From Trachelipus rathkii (lineage: Eukaryota > Arthropoda > Malacostraca > Isopoda > Trachelipodidae), in NCBI GenBank assembly GCA_015478945.1, contig JABUQX010004462.1, positions 1 to 64,000 on the forward strand: a stretch of 64,000 nt of DNA, read 5' to 3'. The position numbers were made by a program, and so were the translations under genes. Positions 1 through 11,640 of this stretch are shown here, in pieces. The notes below the pieces were generated by a model. The model ran no database searches. It was not told where the DNA came from and saw only the letters and a program-made list of their open reading frames with translations. How positions within the stretch are numbered: position 1 is the stretch's first letter; each line of letters opens with the position of its first letter.

Positions 1-120
1 CGGGGGGGGTGTAAGTGGCTATTACCATGACTGTTTCGCATGTCTCTAACGAAGGAGGGGTGAGGCCTCAGGCTCTCCTTCGGGCTGAGCACACCATAAA
101 ACCCTGTCTTACGAATATAA
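1..120. other. GC-richer edge segment with small inverted repeat
   Basis: The window opens in a G-run followed by about 110 bases that are clearly less AT-rich than what follows. It contains an 8-bp inverted repeat, CGAAGGAG at 50-57 and CTCCTTCG at 75-82, around the inner palindrome TGAGGCCTCA. No ORF or known RNA is recognised. It may be the tail of a repeat element that begins outside the window, and that reading is inference only. Confidence 0.4.
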
Positions 121-406
121 TAAAATTAAAATTAAAAGTTTTAAAAAAAAAAACAAAACGGTTTTAAAAAGAAATAAAATTAAAAAATAAAAGTTTTTAG
201 AGTTATTATAAAACATAAGACATTAGCAAAAACAAAAATGTTTTTAATAAATTTGTTTGTCGACCATGTAACAAGAATAAAATGTATAGCTTAATGTTTC
301 GAAAACGAACCACCCAAGAATATGGTTTTGCGTAATGTTTCGAAAATTGGGAGTAGTTTGAACAATTTCTCGACTTGTAAATCTGATAATTCTGTGAAAC
401 AGAACA

Positions 407-420
407 CATCAGCTTCGTAC
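407..420 (+). repeat. Dispersed repeat copy 1 (CATCAGCTTCGTAC)
   Basis: The 14-mer CATCAGCTTCGTAC is identical to 3362-3375. In both places it is followed by a variant of CGTTT, GTCT or GTTC, then CTGTATG. The similarity runs on weakly on both sides, so these look like diverged copies of a longer unit about 2.95 kb apart. Confidence 0.6.
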
Positions 421-1305
421 ACGTTTCGTTCTGTATGAATTGTGTGTCCGCTATAACTTATCAGTGTTGTTAAATTTGGGAATAGCTTATGTTAATGTAT
501 TAAGGCTCGTATAATCATATTCGATCATCTAAGGTAGTTAGGGTATTTTTATAGTCCATTGTGCGTTAATTACACCATAATTCTTAGTTCAAGATATCGA
601 ATATGTCAGAAAGTTTCATTGATAGTTAAAATGATGTTTTTCAAACTGATATTTGTTATATACGTTATGTGCATTATATTATTATTAGTTTGACCCATTA
701 ATGAAAATTGGGATGAGTTATGGAATAAAAATTATGTGTTGAAAATGGTTTTAAATATAGTTAAATTATGGTTGAAGGTATATGTCTTAGAATTTATGGA
801 AATATAATTGTACAGTAATAAATGGTTATGAGATCTTATTGTATTATTAGATTCAATTAAATTTGTGTGAAATAGGTGGGAGAAAAATATTGTTCTGTAT
901 TGTTTGAAGGTTTCTTAGGTGTATCTTCTACTCATTTATCTATATGTTGTGGGTTGGAGTAGTTGATGTCTCTTGTTTGTTTTAAATGTTTAATATACAA
1001 CTAATTATTTAATTATTTAATAGTTACAGTGTTGATAAGATAATGAGTTAGGATTTAGTATCATAGGAGTAACAAATTAAATTACTCACCTTATTTCAAA
1101 TCTTTAGACGAAAATTAAAATGATTAGATTTTTTAGATTAATTCAAATGTTGAAACTTTGTTACGTAAGCATATTTAGTCATTGGGTCAGTTATAATGTA
1201 ATTAGGTTAGATAATCCATGTTTAAAATTTCTTTGATTAAATGTTATTATGGTTGATCTAAAGTAACAAACTATACAGTCTGTGATTAATGTTGTTATTT
1301 TAGAA

Positions 1306-1343
1306 GATATGTTTGAAAAAAAAGTGTAATAGGGTACGGTCTG
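1306..1343 (+). repeat. Dispersed repeat (GATATGTTTGAAAAA family), copy 1
   Basis: Carries GATATGTTTGAAAAA, then GTGTAATAGG and TACGGTCTG. Related copies start at 3697 and 5286. Copies 1 and 2 also share TGATTAATGTT shortly upstream, so the repeat is longer than the core quoted. Confidence 0.55.
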
Positions 1344-3361
1344 TCTAGCTGCGTCCAGTTCTTTCCTATTGTTAAGTTTGTATTTTTGGTTAATGACGTG
1401 TACAATTGTGTATTATTTTCTGCTCTAGCTGAACTCTTCATGCATTTAAGTGTGTATATTGACGTGTGTCTTTTTTTGACACATTAGATTCTTTATACTC
1501 TCTGCAAACGTAGTTATTTGGACTAGGATAGTTTATGCCTTATATGAATGTGAAACACGCTTTTTGTGGTTTCTCTATGGACCACGCCATAATAATTCGA
1601 GGGTTAGTATAACGAAGAGGCCAAGTAGAACAAAGTTGTATTGTCCTATTATTGCATGTTTCTCCAAAATGGATACTCTAACTCATGGCTTGAGTCACTA
1701 GATCAATAGGGCTCACATAGAACTGGGGATGCATTAGATCAAATGACGCCGTTTCAATAGGGTCAGGAGTTGGGGGCGGAGAGAGGGGGAGGGGACTGTG
1801 GTAGAGTATATAGTTTTCACGAAATTTTGCAGCTTTTGTTACCCACAAATAAATTTACTGACTGCCAACTCTCAGGTATTAGAATATCATTGGGCGACTG
1901 TACGTAAACAATAAAATATTTGAAATAAACATATATATTTTTAGTAAAAACAAAAAGTTTTAAAGAATATATAATTGATAAAATATCTTGAACTTTTTTA
2001 AATATATACACATGTAAAGTTTTTTAACGATAAAATAATTTTTAATGCAGAAATAAAGTTTTTTTTTTTTAAAAAAACAAAAAGTTTATAAAAGAAATAA
2101 TAATTCCTTCTTATGAAAAACTGTCAAACTTGAAGTCTCTAACACAATATAGTCTCTAACAAGACATGCTGAAATCGTCATGATATTCTACTAAGTTATT
2201 AGTGATTAAAATAAGACGAAAGATGTTTATGAAAAGATTGAAAATAAACATATAAATTAAAATATAAATGTATAAACAAACAATCGGTCTATAAACTTGA
2301 GCTTTGTTAAGAAAGGATAAGTATACCACTCAGTACCTAGGATTTCGTACACATACAGTTTCTGTTATGGTTTCAGTTTAGTTACTCGTATTTACCGTTG
2401 CTAAAGTATAGGAATCTTTGTTATGCTTAACAGTTTATATCTGTATAGAGACGTACGGCTATGGGTTAGGTTTTGGTCCATTGTATGGCGTTAATAGAAT
2501 CTGTTCTCCGAGATAGTTCAGGTAATGCTGCACTGTTTGCTTTATGTGCTGCTTATAATGTAGGAATAACTTTTGGTCAACGTATAGCGGATATATTCTT
2601 CAATTAGATCATGCATGTGCAATATACTTGAGAACTAGGTCATGATAAAATCACTGTCTTGTTAAAATATATTTTATGTTAATGTAAAAATATTCCATGA
2701 TTACCTGTTTAGAGTAAAAGTGTGGAAGTAGGTTTAGTTCTGTGCCCTGAATGATTGTTATAGCATCTACTTTATAGCACTCTGGGGTCTACGGGGTATA
2801 GGAATGGTGTGTGTGAGCACTTGATTTTACTTGATTCATTTTGTTTGGCGTTTTTTTAGGTGTTATGAAGTAAAACAAATTTTAATATACTTTGGTGCAC
2901 AACAATGAAGGCGATAAGATAAACGGATTTTTAGTACAACACACACAAAAATGTTGATATGAAAAAGAAATACAATTAAACAAAGAGATAAAATGGCTAG
3001 TTTAATTTAAAAAAAACTAAAAGGTTTCAAGAGAATACATAAACATATAATAATAAAACAGAAGATTGTTTTTTAAATAAACAAAAAGTTTTAACAGAGA
3101 CAATGAATTAAAAATCTAACAGGCTCATATTAGTGTATGAAAACAAAAGTTTCTGCATAGAGAATTAAATATAAAAATTAAATAAATTAAATGTTTTTTA
3201 ATAACACACTAAAAAGTTTTGTTTGTTGAACAAAAACATAGTATAAATAATAAATGTTGTTTTTCAAATAGATATAGAAAAACAAAGTTTGTTGGATATG
3301 CAAATTAAATAAATTAACAAACCACATCGCTATATCTGATTGTTTAAATGAATATTTACCT

Positions 3362-3375
3362 CATCAGCTTCGTAC
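3362..3375 (+). repeat. Dispersed repeat copy 2 (CATCAGCTTCGTAC)
   Basis: Exact 14-base match to 407-420, with related flanks on both sides, including ATCTGAT about 25-35 bases upstream and CTGTATG downstream. Confidence 0.6.
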
Positions 3376-3696
3376 CGTTTGGTCTTTCCTGTATGCGTTT
3401 TTTAGTTATTTTACTGCTGTTATAGTAATGAAACTCTTGATTAATGTATAGTCGGGTATTACCTTCTTGCTTCTGAAGCTAATATAGTTTAGGATTATTT
3501 TCGTTGTATTTGTTATATAATTCTTGGTTCGGACTAGATAATTGATTAGCTTTTGTTATAATAGCAAAAACTTTTGAGTTACGTATTGGCATATATTACG
3601 TTTAGATTACAGTATGATATAATTATAGATACGGTGATGATTAAAAATATAATTGTAGTGTTCAATGCGAAAAATAATAATGATTAATGTTTAGCA

Positions 3697-3731
3697 GATA
3701 TGTTTGAAAACGTGTGATAGGTTACGTGTTT
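3697..3731 (+). repeat. Dispersed repeat (GATATGTTTGAAAAA family), copy 2
   Basis: GATATGTTTGAAAA followed by GTGTGATAGGTTACGTG. It aligns with copies at 1306 and 5286 and is preceded by the shared TGATTAATGTT. Confidence 0.55.
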
Positions 3732-4370
3732 TGTTATGATAATAACGGTAAGTACTATATTAATCATGTTAATTATAAGTTTTGGAATCTTTGTATATTA
3801 ATAAATACATTAAATTCAGAAAAGTTACAATATGTTTATAGTTTTATATCCTTTGTTAATATTATATTCTTAGTGTTCATTATAGGTAATGTTGTTAGCT
3901 TTTGTGTATGTAATGTTAGAGATCTTGTCGCTGATTATGAGTCTTTATCGTTGGTCCAGTATGAATACATATAAGGTATGGTTATATGATGAATTTTTTA
4001 TATTAAAATTTATTTAATTTTATATATATCTTCTTCTTTCTTTTCACGCATTGCTCAATACCTAATATATAATGATTTTCCTTATTCAAAAAGTTTTATG
4101 ATCAAAAGTTTTTGCGTTTGAAATTTAAGTAACGCGTAATTGTTGCGCGAGAATCGTATAATGTTCAGTTGAACAAGTATAGTAGTAACGATATGTAGGA
4201 TTATATAAGGATATAAGAGATATTACATTTTGCTATTTGTTATAGACAAGACATTATATTCTTTAGTTCAGGTTATGATATTTTTAGCTTTATTGATGTG
4301 AAATCTTTGTCGAGATTAGATAAAGCCAGATAGTTCTCTTGTTGGTCCCTGTTATCGATCATTTAATTAT

Positions 4371-4655
4371 AACTGAAATAATTTGACAAGCATAACTGAA
4401 TCAATTTGATAAACATGAAGTAGTTACTTTGATAAACATTAATGAATACCTTAATTAATTTGATAAACACAACTGAGTTAATTTGTCAAGAATAATTTAA
4501 TTAAATTTGCAAAAGCATTACTGAATTAAAAAATTATTTCGCAGGCATATCTGAATTAATCTGGCAAGCAGAGCTCAATTAATTTGACAAACAAATCTGA
4601 TTTAATTTGTCAAGCATAACTGAATTAAATTGGCAAGCATAACTAAATTAATCAC
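4371..4655 (+). repeat. 23-bp minisatellite, about 12 degenerate copies
   Basis: A degenerate tandem repeat whose unit begins AACTGAATTAATTTGACAAG and is 23 bases long. Unit starts at 4371 and 4394 are exactly 23 bases apart, and at least ten more variants follow up to 4655. A few units are longer or shifted. The array stops about 34 bases before the splice acceptor of the AIFM3-like exon, so it fills the 3' end of the inferred last intron. Confidence 0.85.
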
Positions 4656-4679
4656 GCTACGATTTCTAAATTTATTGTG

Positions 4680-4689
4680 TTAATTATAG
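4680..4689 (+). promoter_or_regulatory. 3' splice site before the AIFM3-like exon
   Basis: TTAATTATAG ends in the AG that restores the expected Gly-Tyr-Gly at the start of the conserved C-terminal domain. The pyrimidine tract is weak, and a T-rich stretch precedes it. The site sits directly downstream of the 23-bp minisatellite. Confidence 0.6.
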
Positions 4690-4904
4690 GCTATGGAGCT
4701 TTTGACGACGTTATTATATCAGGAAGTCTTTCCAACTTAACGTTTATTGCTTACTACTGTAATGGACCAAAGGTGGTTGGAATAGCAGAAATGGGGAAAG
4801 CTCCTGCAGCAGCAAATTTTGCCAATTACTTGTTTAGTGGTTCTTCTTTAACGAAAAGTCAAGTACAGTCTGATGGGGATATCGCGTTAAAACTCAAATG
4901 TTAA
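4690..4904 (+). CDS. Terminal coding exon of an AIFM3-like gene (apoptosis-inducing factor 3, partial)
   Basis: This open frame encodes the C-terminal end of an AIFM3-like Rieske/FAD-NAD(P)H oxidoreductase, a family of flavoproteins related to mitochondrial AIF. The family signature is visible in order: GYG, then FDDVIISGSL, then LTFIAYY, then VVGIAEMGKAPAAANFANYL, then a Leu-x-Lys motif and an acidic tail ending in TAA at 4902-4904. In known AIFM3 proteins the matching region reads GYG, DDVII, a hydrophobic FVAFY strand and a VA-M-DP helix just before the stop, at the same spacing. The exon starts after an AG at 4688-4689 in a TTAATTATAG context, which splits the glycine codon, so this is an internal splice junction and not a start codon. 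The Rieske and FAD-binding exons must lie further upstream; I found none in the 4.7 kb before it. The assignment is by recognition of sequence pattern, without a search. Confidence 0.75.
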
Positions 4905-5940
4905 TAGATTCTCAGTTGAATGTTACTAATGTTAATTGTTATAGTACGTGGAATGTTAGAGGTATAACAATGTAAGTAGATTCTCTCCTGCTGCTGCGCA
5001 TCGCTTCAGGTGGATGTAATTTACTGTTGTTACAGTAAATACCAGTGAACTTATTTCTAATGTTAACTGTTTATTCATGTTTAACCCGATGCGTTAGGTT
5101 TGTGAGTGTACATTAGTAATCTAGTAGTTCAGGTGCATGGCCTCAAATGATTTGCCTTTTTCTTGATCGCTAGATATACAACTTTGTTAGTTTTAGCATA
5201 TATTCTCATTTTGATCTGTATATGATACAATTACACACTGTTGCTATCAATTTTTGTGAATGTTACTATGTTTAAGAAATTTGATGATATGTTAGAAAAA
5301 ATGTAACTAGGTTACGTTCTGAGCTCAACTGTTATTGTTTCACTATTTATTGCTCTTTGTGACGCTAACGGAATTTATGTTAAATCCGTTAAACTGCTTT
5401 TACATGTATGTGTTTTACAGATGTGTTAGATTTGTGAATGTAATTTATATGTCATCTTCGATACTTCAGTTGTAGAAGCTCGTTTACATGTTGTGACGCT
5501 CCTAATTGAATGTGAAAATCTTTGTTATATCGATAGCATCTATTATCATTTTTTGTACTCTTTATAAATATTTAGCAGGTTCTCTTTTTAACTTTATAAC
5601 TCACGCCGGTCGGTTTAGAAAACAAGGCGTAAACATATTTAGCTAGGAACCAAAAAATCTAGTTATTTAAACATAGCTTATAGCTATCAAACACATAAAT
5701 AAAAGTTTTCGGTTGTTCTGGTATATACTCCAAATACCATTGAATGAATATAATAGATCTCATTAGATGGGGAGGTTGGTGTGCTCTTAGGGTAGCCGAT
5801 TGAGAGAGGGTGGGTAGAGAGACTCGGCGAAAGGCTCTGGAGGCTCAAAGAGGCTCAAGAGGCTAGACGATGGCTCGATTTGATTTCAAATCAATAACGT
5901 AAATTTATATCAAAGTTTATTACTCCTTAATAATGCATTA
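4905..5940 (+). other. 3' flank / probable 3' UTR of the AIFM3-like gene
   Basis: No further coding sequence is seen. The strand remains T/G-rich, as it was upstream. The first canonical AATAAA after the stop lies at 5698-5703, which would give a 3' UTR of about 0.8 kb; this is a weak inference because AATAAA is frequent in AT-rich DNA. Near 5836-5865 three short GAGGCTCAA-type direct repeats occur. Confidence 0.4.
5286..5321 (+). repeat. Dispersed repeat (GATATGTTTGAAAAA family), copy 3
   Basis: GATATGTTAGAAAAA followed by TGTAACTAGGTTACGTTCTG. It aligns with the copies at 1306 and 3697 through the core and the following GGTTACGT. Confidence 0.5.
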
Positions 5941-6899
5941 ATATATAAATGTTTACTAAATCTATTTTTATGTTCTTTTTTAAAATCTTTCTATATTTCT
6001 TCTTTTTTCTAGCTCTCATAAGAAAAGAGATGTATACCCAGTTTTTCGTCGTTCTATGTCAATATTTCAGGTTTGAGGGCCCGGAGACCACTCTCTGTGG
6101 GGTTTTGACCCACCCTCCATATAATACATTCATTCCTCTCTTTATCAATCGGTGTTTCATACTAACAATACAAACTTCGTGAGATCTAACCGGATTCCCT
6201 AACCTATAATAGAGATAGTCCAGGAACCAACCATTGTTTTATATACAATGGTTTTTATTAACCTCTAGCACCGAGCTTGGCATACCGAACACTGTGGACG
6301 ATCGCTCTATAAGATCATTCACTCCAATACAGGTTTATGTCAGAACGACCTGCGTATATTCCAGACGAGAAGTCGGATCGAGAGAATGCCATATCATACA
6401 GCCTAGTATACGGCAGGAACCGCAAGCGCAAAGCTGCAAATGAGTGACTACAAAAACTGTATGTCACTACGGGAAACAATTTTTTACGAACTATCACAAA
6501 CCTACGTTCGCGCGGTCGGCCAGATGTCCACCAAGAAAACTAAATGAATTCTAGTACTGCGCGCTATTATCCTAAACTTTTTTTAATCCTAATCCCTTCG
6601 ATTAGGAAAACAAAAATACAGGTACAAACTAGAGCAAATTTCGAAGCTAGTACCAAATAATACTTCGCGTCAGCCGATATCCCACGCTCGGGGAGCCAGC
6701 CCTTCTATAATACATCTATCGACTTGAAATTTCGCCTGTTTAGAGCTTAACCATACATAGCTTATTCCAAGTTTCAAGCCCTATAACTCATTCCTTCATT
6801 CGAAGGGTTGGCACTACAAACTGTTCCATACTCTGTACGGATACTTATTTTAAACTATCCGCGATGCGATAGTTAAAATCACTACTCGCGGATTGGGGA

Positions 6900-7030
6900 A
6901 TTATATTTATATATATATAATATTATTATATTATATTATATATATATATATATTATATTATATATCATATATATAATATAATAACTTTTACTATACATAA
7001 TATAGATATATATATCTATCTATAACTCTG
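6900..7030. repeat. AT microsatellite block
   Basis: Alternating TA dinucleotides with ATTA variants, almost free of G and C. Confidence 0.85.
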
Positions 7031-7764
7031 CCAATTATATTATATATATCGTCCGTCTCCCTTCCTTCTATGTTACCCAAAGAGTGCAAGTACGCTATAA
7101 AGCCACAAAACTCCTTATATTTTTCCTAAACAAACCCAAACTGCCTAGACACACTTGTCATCATCCATTGCTTTGCTGACAAAGGTCATATTTAATTATA
7201 CTAATCGCTTAGATGCAAATAATTAAAAAATCAATATCATTCACTAGAGCAGAAAATGTTATGGCTTTCCATACAAAAAAAGCTTATGAGACTCCTCTCT
7301 CTCAGAGCGAAAAGCATGTTTGCTTCTCTTATTCGTTTCTCAAATTGACTGCTTAATATGTTACCCAATGTATTTAAGCACTTCGTCCTCAAATGTACGA
7401 CCCCATTGTTCTGCTATTTAGGGCAAATCTAGAATTACCACTCCGCTGCGGCACTTCGGCAAATCATATCGATCATATCTTTATACATTATACGCTACAA
7501 TCAATGGATCTTTTTAATGCGCTGGACTTCCAAGCTCTATTTTCTCTTTCCCAGCGCAGATGCGCACATGCGGGATGTAATTCAAACTCTCCTTCAGATT
7601 CGCCACAGCTACGAAATACTCTAATCATATTATATTATTCAAATTACGTACAGTCAAACTAAATAATTTAATATATTATAATTAAGGTATATAGGGTCAA
7701 CTCTATATTACCGTTATCCATATTTCAATGCACAATAAATGCACTATATAGTCAAGGGCGCATT

Positions 7765-7960
7765 TGATCATGCCATAATATATATATAATATCTAATATA
7801 CTAGTATACTCATATAACTCAAATATATATCGAATTATTCTTTTTCATAATCGTCGACGTACTATATTATATATACCATATTACCATTAATATTAATATA
7901 CAATATAATATATAATCAAAATCAGGTAGACATATTTATATATAATCAACATATATATTA
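7765..7960. repeat. AT-rich low-complexity block
   Basis: Runs of ATATAT and TAATATA variants with only a few G or C bases. Confidence 0.7.
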
Positions 7961-10869
7961 ACCTCTGTGATGTCTCTCATTTAACTCTCTATGCGTCAGA
8001 AATCTTGTGTGGGTTTAACCTTGGTGGATCACGTAAAATAGAGCAAATTGCCAAGAGTAACAATTAGCTATCCTACTAAAGAGTATGACGTATTTAATGC
8101 TCGTTCAAGCATTTTCGCGTCACGGTTGTCGTTGAGTGCTTGTTTTTTTTCACTAACTAATACTGTTGCTCATAGTATCTACGAAACGAAGTAGTTCAAT
8201 ACAAACCCTATTTATGTATTGGGCACATGTATTTAATCATAAGCCTCTGATATGGTGTGTAGTGCTCCAAGATACCAAGAAGTATCAAAAAATATTACCT
8301 ATACCAATTTTTATAAAAAATAATGGCGAAATCGCTACTTAAATGTATTTTAGGAGGCGATAGCCCTGATATGGAATTGACTTATGTTTAAAATATTAGG
8401 AACAAAAAACACCATATTCCTGTTTTAGGATATTACGCGCATCTATCAAAAGTTATGAAACATTTAATACGACACTGTTAATATGAACATTAATAAGGGA
8501 GAAATGTAAATTATTAATTAGTATGGAATAACAATCTCAATTTTAAATAATAACAACTCTTCCACAACGCTCTATATACCTTCTATTTAAATACAAATTT
8601 CAGCACATTTGTTGTACCAATAAAAACCAACTTACTGTATACAATAATGCAAACTCACTGGATCTGAATTACTATTTAGTGTTACGCTAATTTACTAATC
8701 TATATAGTAAACTATTACTCTATATTACATGTGTGTAGTCTTTATAACGTGTATTTTATTACTGTATTTAATTATGAATATGGATCTGTAAATAGCCACG
8801 TATGTTATTCATACTCTGAACTTAGCTGACATATAGTCATTCTTAAATTATAGTATATGGGATGTACACGCTGCAATAGTTTAATTGCAGGCATAACGAC
8901 GTTGTGTTCACCATAGAGAAATATATATCAACAGATACATTGGGCCAGAGGGTTTTTGCACTTATCATTTACATTAAATAAACGTATTTATATATATATT
9001 CTTCTTTATTCCTCCTGATCTGAAACATGGGTATTTGCAGCCGTCCATTTCGAGCAAACACACTATAGAATGTTGGGGTAGGGGTGGCTAATGCATAACA
9101 GGCAAGGGCAGAAAGCCGCTCAAAGATACTTACATTAAGGAGAAACTTAGTTGTTTGATTTAGTATTATAAGATGAATTTGGTGCGATTTAAATTCAATC
9201 CGATTTTCCTGATCATCTGAAATACGGCATGACACAAATTAAGCAGATAGAACTCTGATCTACTACAGGAATTAGGTAATCGAACACAATACACTAGTAT
9301 TCGAGGGTTCTACACATCTCTCCACTACTCTCGAAAGTGCAACAGTTTTATTACAAAACCGCCGTCACGCGCATCCACTTTCCACTCCAGTCGTTATTCA
9401 TGTGTGCTCTAACATATACATCGTACTTTTCAGCTCAATATCATTTGAACTAATCGCCTTCCTATGTGTCTGTTAAAATTTATGTCTTAGTTGTGATGCC
9501 TATGGTTTTGGGAACAAATGTAAATGTCCTACGCACACCCAAAAACTTTTTAACGAAAACGTGTTTTATATTAACGCGGACGAGGCCTCAACATTAATAC
9601 CTCAAGTATGCTATCGTTAACATTCGTCTCGCACACGCACACTAATATTTAAATTTCGGGGGTCCAATGATACGAAAATCCTAATGCCGTTAAATGATCT
9701 GTCGGTACAAGCTCCCATAAAAGATACCTTCAATTTTCAGTATTAAACACCTTTTGGTGCCATAGTAGTATTCTTCTTTATCCATCTTTAATGATTGTCT
9801 ATTTCAGGTTACGTAGTTAGTTGTGATCAAGTAGCTTCTCTTTGCCCAAAGGATTAAATTGGCATAACATATACTCATACCTTAAAAAACTTTTCGAAAA
9901 CATGAGCTCCGTACCCATTTGTGCTTATGAAATAGACATGTAACAATAGCCTTCTTCAGTTTTTCAGCCGGCCAGAAACATCACTTGTAGTGGGTTTACA
10001 TGCTCACTCTGTTTTTTAAAGCGCTGGTCATCCTTTAGTCACGTAACACCAGCCATTTAGTCGATCCTTTCCGCAAAGTTCGTGACTAAGAACATGAACG
10101 ATGACCCTTATACACTAAATCAACTAATTATATGGATGATGCATGAGTGGCCCGTTTCGTGCCAGCAGGTATCCTAAGATTCCTTAAATCCTTTCGGATT
10201 ATTAGCTTCCTGGGAGCACATTTAAAAGACTTAGTATACCGCTTTCTCCTCTATACCGATCGACATCCTTTACCTTTAATATAAGGGTACTAATTACTAC
10301 CGTTGAGTGATTTAAGGATAATCGTTATCCGCAATTGGAAACGGAATCTATTACAAGACTCCCTAGGAATCACTTTGGGTTTTTTATGAAACGGAGTACC
10401 GCCACTACTCGATGCGAAGACAACGAATGCTGCGATCGTTACGCGTAGCATTGGGAAAAACGCGAACTCAAGTCTTTTCCAAACTACGTCCAGAAATATC
10501 TTATAGTCCTTTTGAATAAAATTCATTGTACATATGTTGCTGTCTTCAATAAGGTAAGTTCCAGGTAACTGATTTTATTTATTCAGATTAAATAGTAACA
10601 ATAATTAAACTACAGTACTCAATACTTAATATGTTATATTATACACCCTCTATTGCTCCAAATCAATGATCGATGTGTCATTGATTCGTTGTCCTAAATA
10701 TCTTTTAAACCGGTCCGTTATCTATTCTATAATTTTAGAGTTTGTACCTTACTTGGTTTCTGGTATTAAATTATTTCTACATATTTAGTCTAAACTAAAT
10801 TTTCTATAACGAGACATGCAGACGGAACTAGAATGCCAATTACCAGGTCTACATTTTATGGATTTTACC

Positions 10870-11260
10870 TTTATTTTTGGGTATTATATTTGTATATATA
10901 TATATTATTAATATTGATATATTATTTATATTATAGAGTTTATATATTATATTATTTATATTATTATTATTATTTATAATTATTATATATTAACTATATA
11001 TATATTAATATATAAAGAAATATTCTTATATTTTTGATATATCATTGCATATTTTATATATTAGATATATTTATATCTCACTAGCTACCATAAATAGCTT
11101 ATTTATACTATATATTTATTCATTTATCTATTAAATAAATTCTATATAAATATTAGTATATTTAACTCTCTAGCTAATAATTGCACATATATACACTTTA
11201 ATTAAATAGTAATATTGTGTTATTTATGGATTATATATATATAATATTTCAAGATTTTCG
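10870..11260. repeat. AT-rich low-complexity block
   Basis: Dense TA, TTA and ATT repeats; no coding signal. Confidence 0.75.
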
Positions 11261-11338
11261 AAGTTTTCTTCGCGCTCCCTCCACACTCTCCTAAAAGACT
11301 AAAATCCATGTCATCACTCAAAAAAGTACCAACCCTAT

Positions 11339-11357
11339 AATAATTATATATAATATA

Positions 11358-11402
<45 letters not shown>

Positions 11403-11441
11403 ATATTATTATATTTATTTAACATTGATTATAGTTATTAT

Positions 11442-11501
<60 letters not shown>

Positions 11502-11502
11502 T
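11339..11502. repeat. (TA)n then (CA)n compound microsatellite
   Basis: Long TA tracts (about 11339-11480) pass into a CA tract at about 11481-11501. The compound repeat ends immediately before the 5'-truncated LINE, marking its 5' boundary. Confidence 0.85.
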
Positions 11503-11640
11503 TCCCCATACAGCACTGCTATATCCTTACACAACACTATTCCAATATACCCAACAAACTAACCATCGCAAATTATAGAAAAATAGTACGCAAACTAAAA
11601 AAAAACGTAATTAGAAATCAACCCCAACCACCCATTTTTA

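Larger units (their letters stand above)
121..4370. other. AT-rich, T/G-skewed non-coding sequence, probably intronic in part
   Basis: No convincing exon is seen here. The plus strand is visibly richer in T and G than in A and C over much of this stretch, outside A-rich blocks near 120-240, 1900-2130 and 2960-3340. Several diverged repeats recur (listed separately). A 45-codon open stretch at about 2470-2607 follows an AG and encodes alanine-rich sequence, but it matches no family I know. Because the AIFM3-like terminal exon lies downstream on the same strand and needs an upstream exon, part of this stretch is probably its last intron. Confidence 0.45.
5941..10860. other. Mixed-composition stretch with no recognisable gene
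   Basis: Composition changes from AT-rich blocks to segments with clearly higher GC (for example 6050-6890, 7240-7620 and 9000-10540). Open frames of 69-89 codons exist at 6234-6443 (+), 7393-7662 (+), 8969-9235 (-) and 10290-10526 (-). I recognise none of them and see no shared domain. The last has an internal ATG followed by a hydrophobic stretch like a short signal peptide, but the rest is featureless. The stretch also holds two AT microsatellite blocks, listed separately. Confidence 0.4.

Noticed and set aside
2470..2607. Alanine-containing open stretch after an AG, possible upstream exon of the AIFM3-like gene
   Set aside because: The peptide does not match any part of AIFM3 that I know, and 45 open codons can occur by chance.
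3714..3974. 86-codon plus-strand ORF, hydrophobic
   Set aside because: Composition fits translated AT/T-rich sequence, it overlaps a dispersed repeat copy, and no family is recognised.
10290..10526. Minus-strand ORF with a signal-peptide-like internal start
   Set aside because: The hydrophobic stretch is short, the rest matches nothing known, and there is no sign of splicing or conservation. Kept only as a note.
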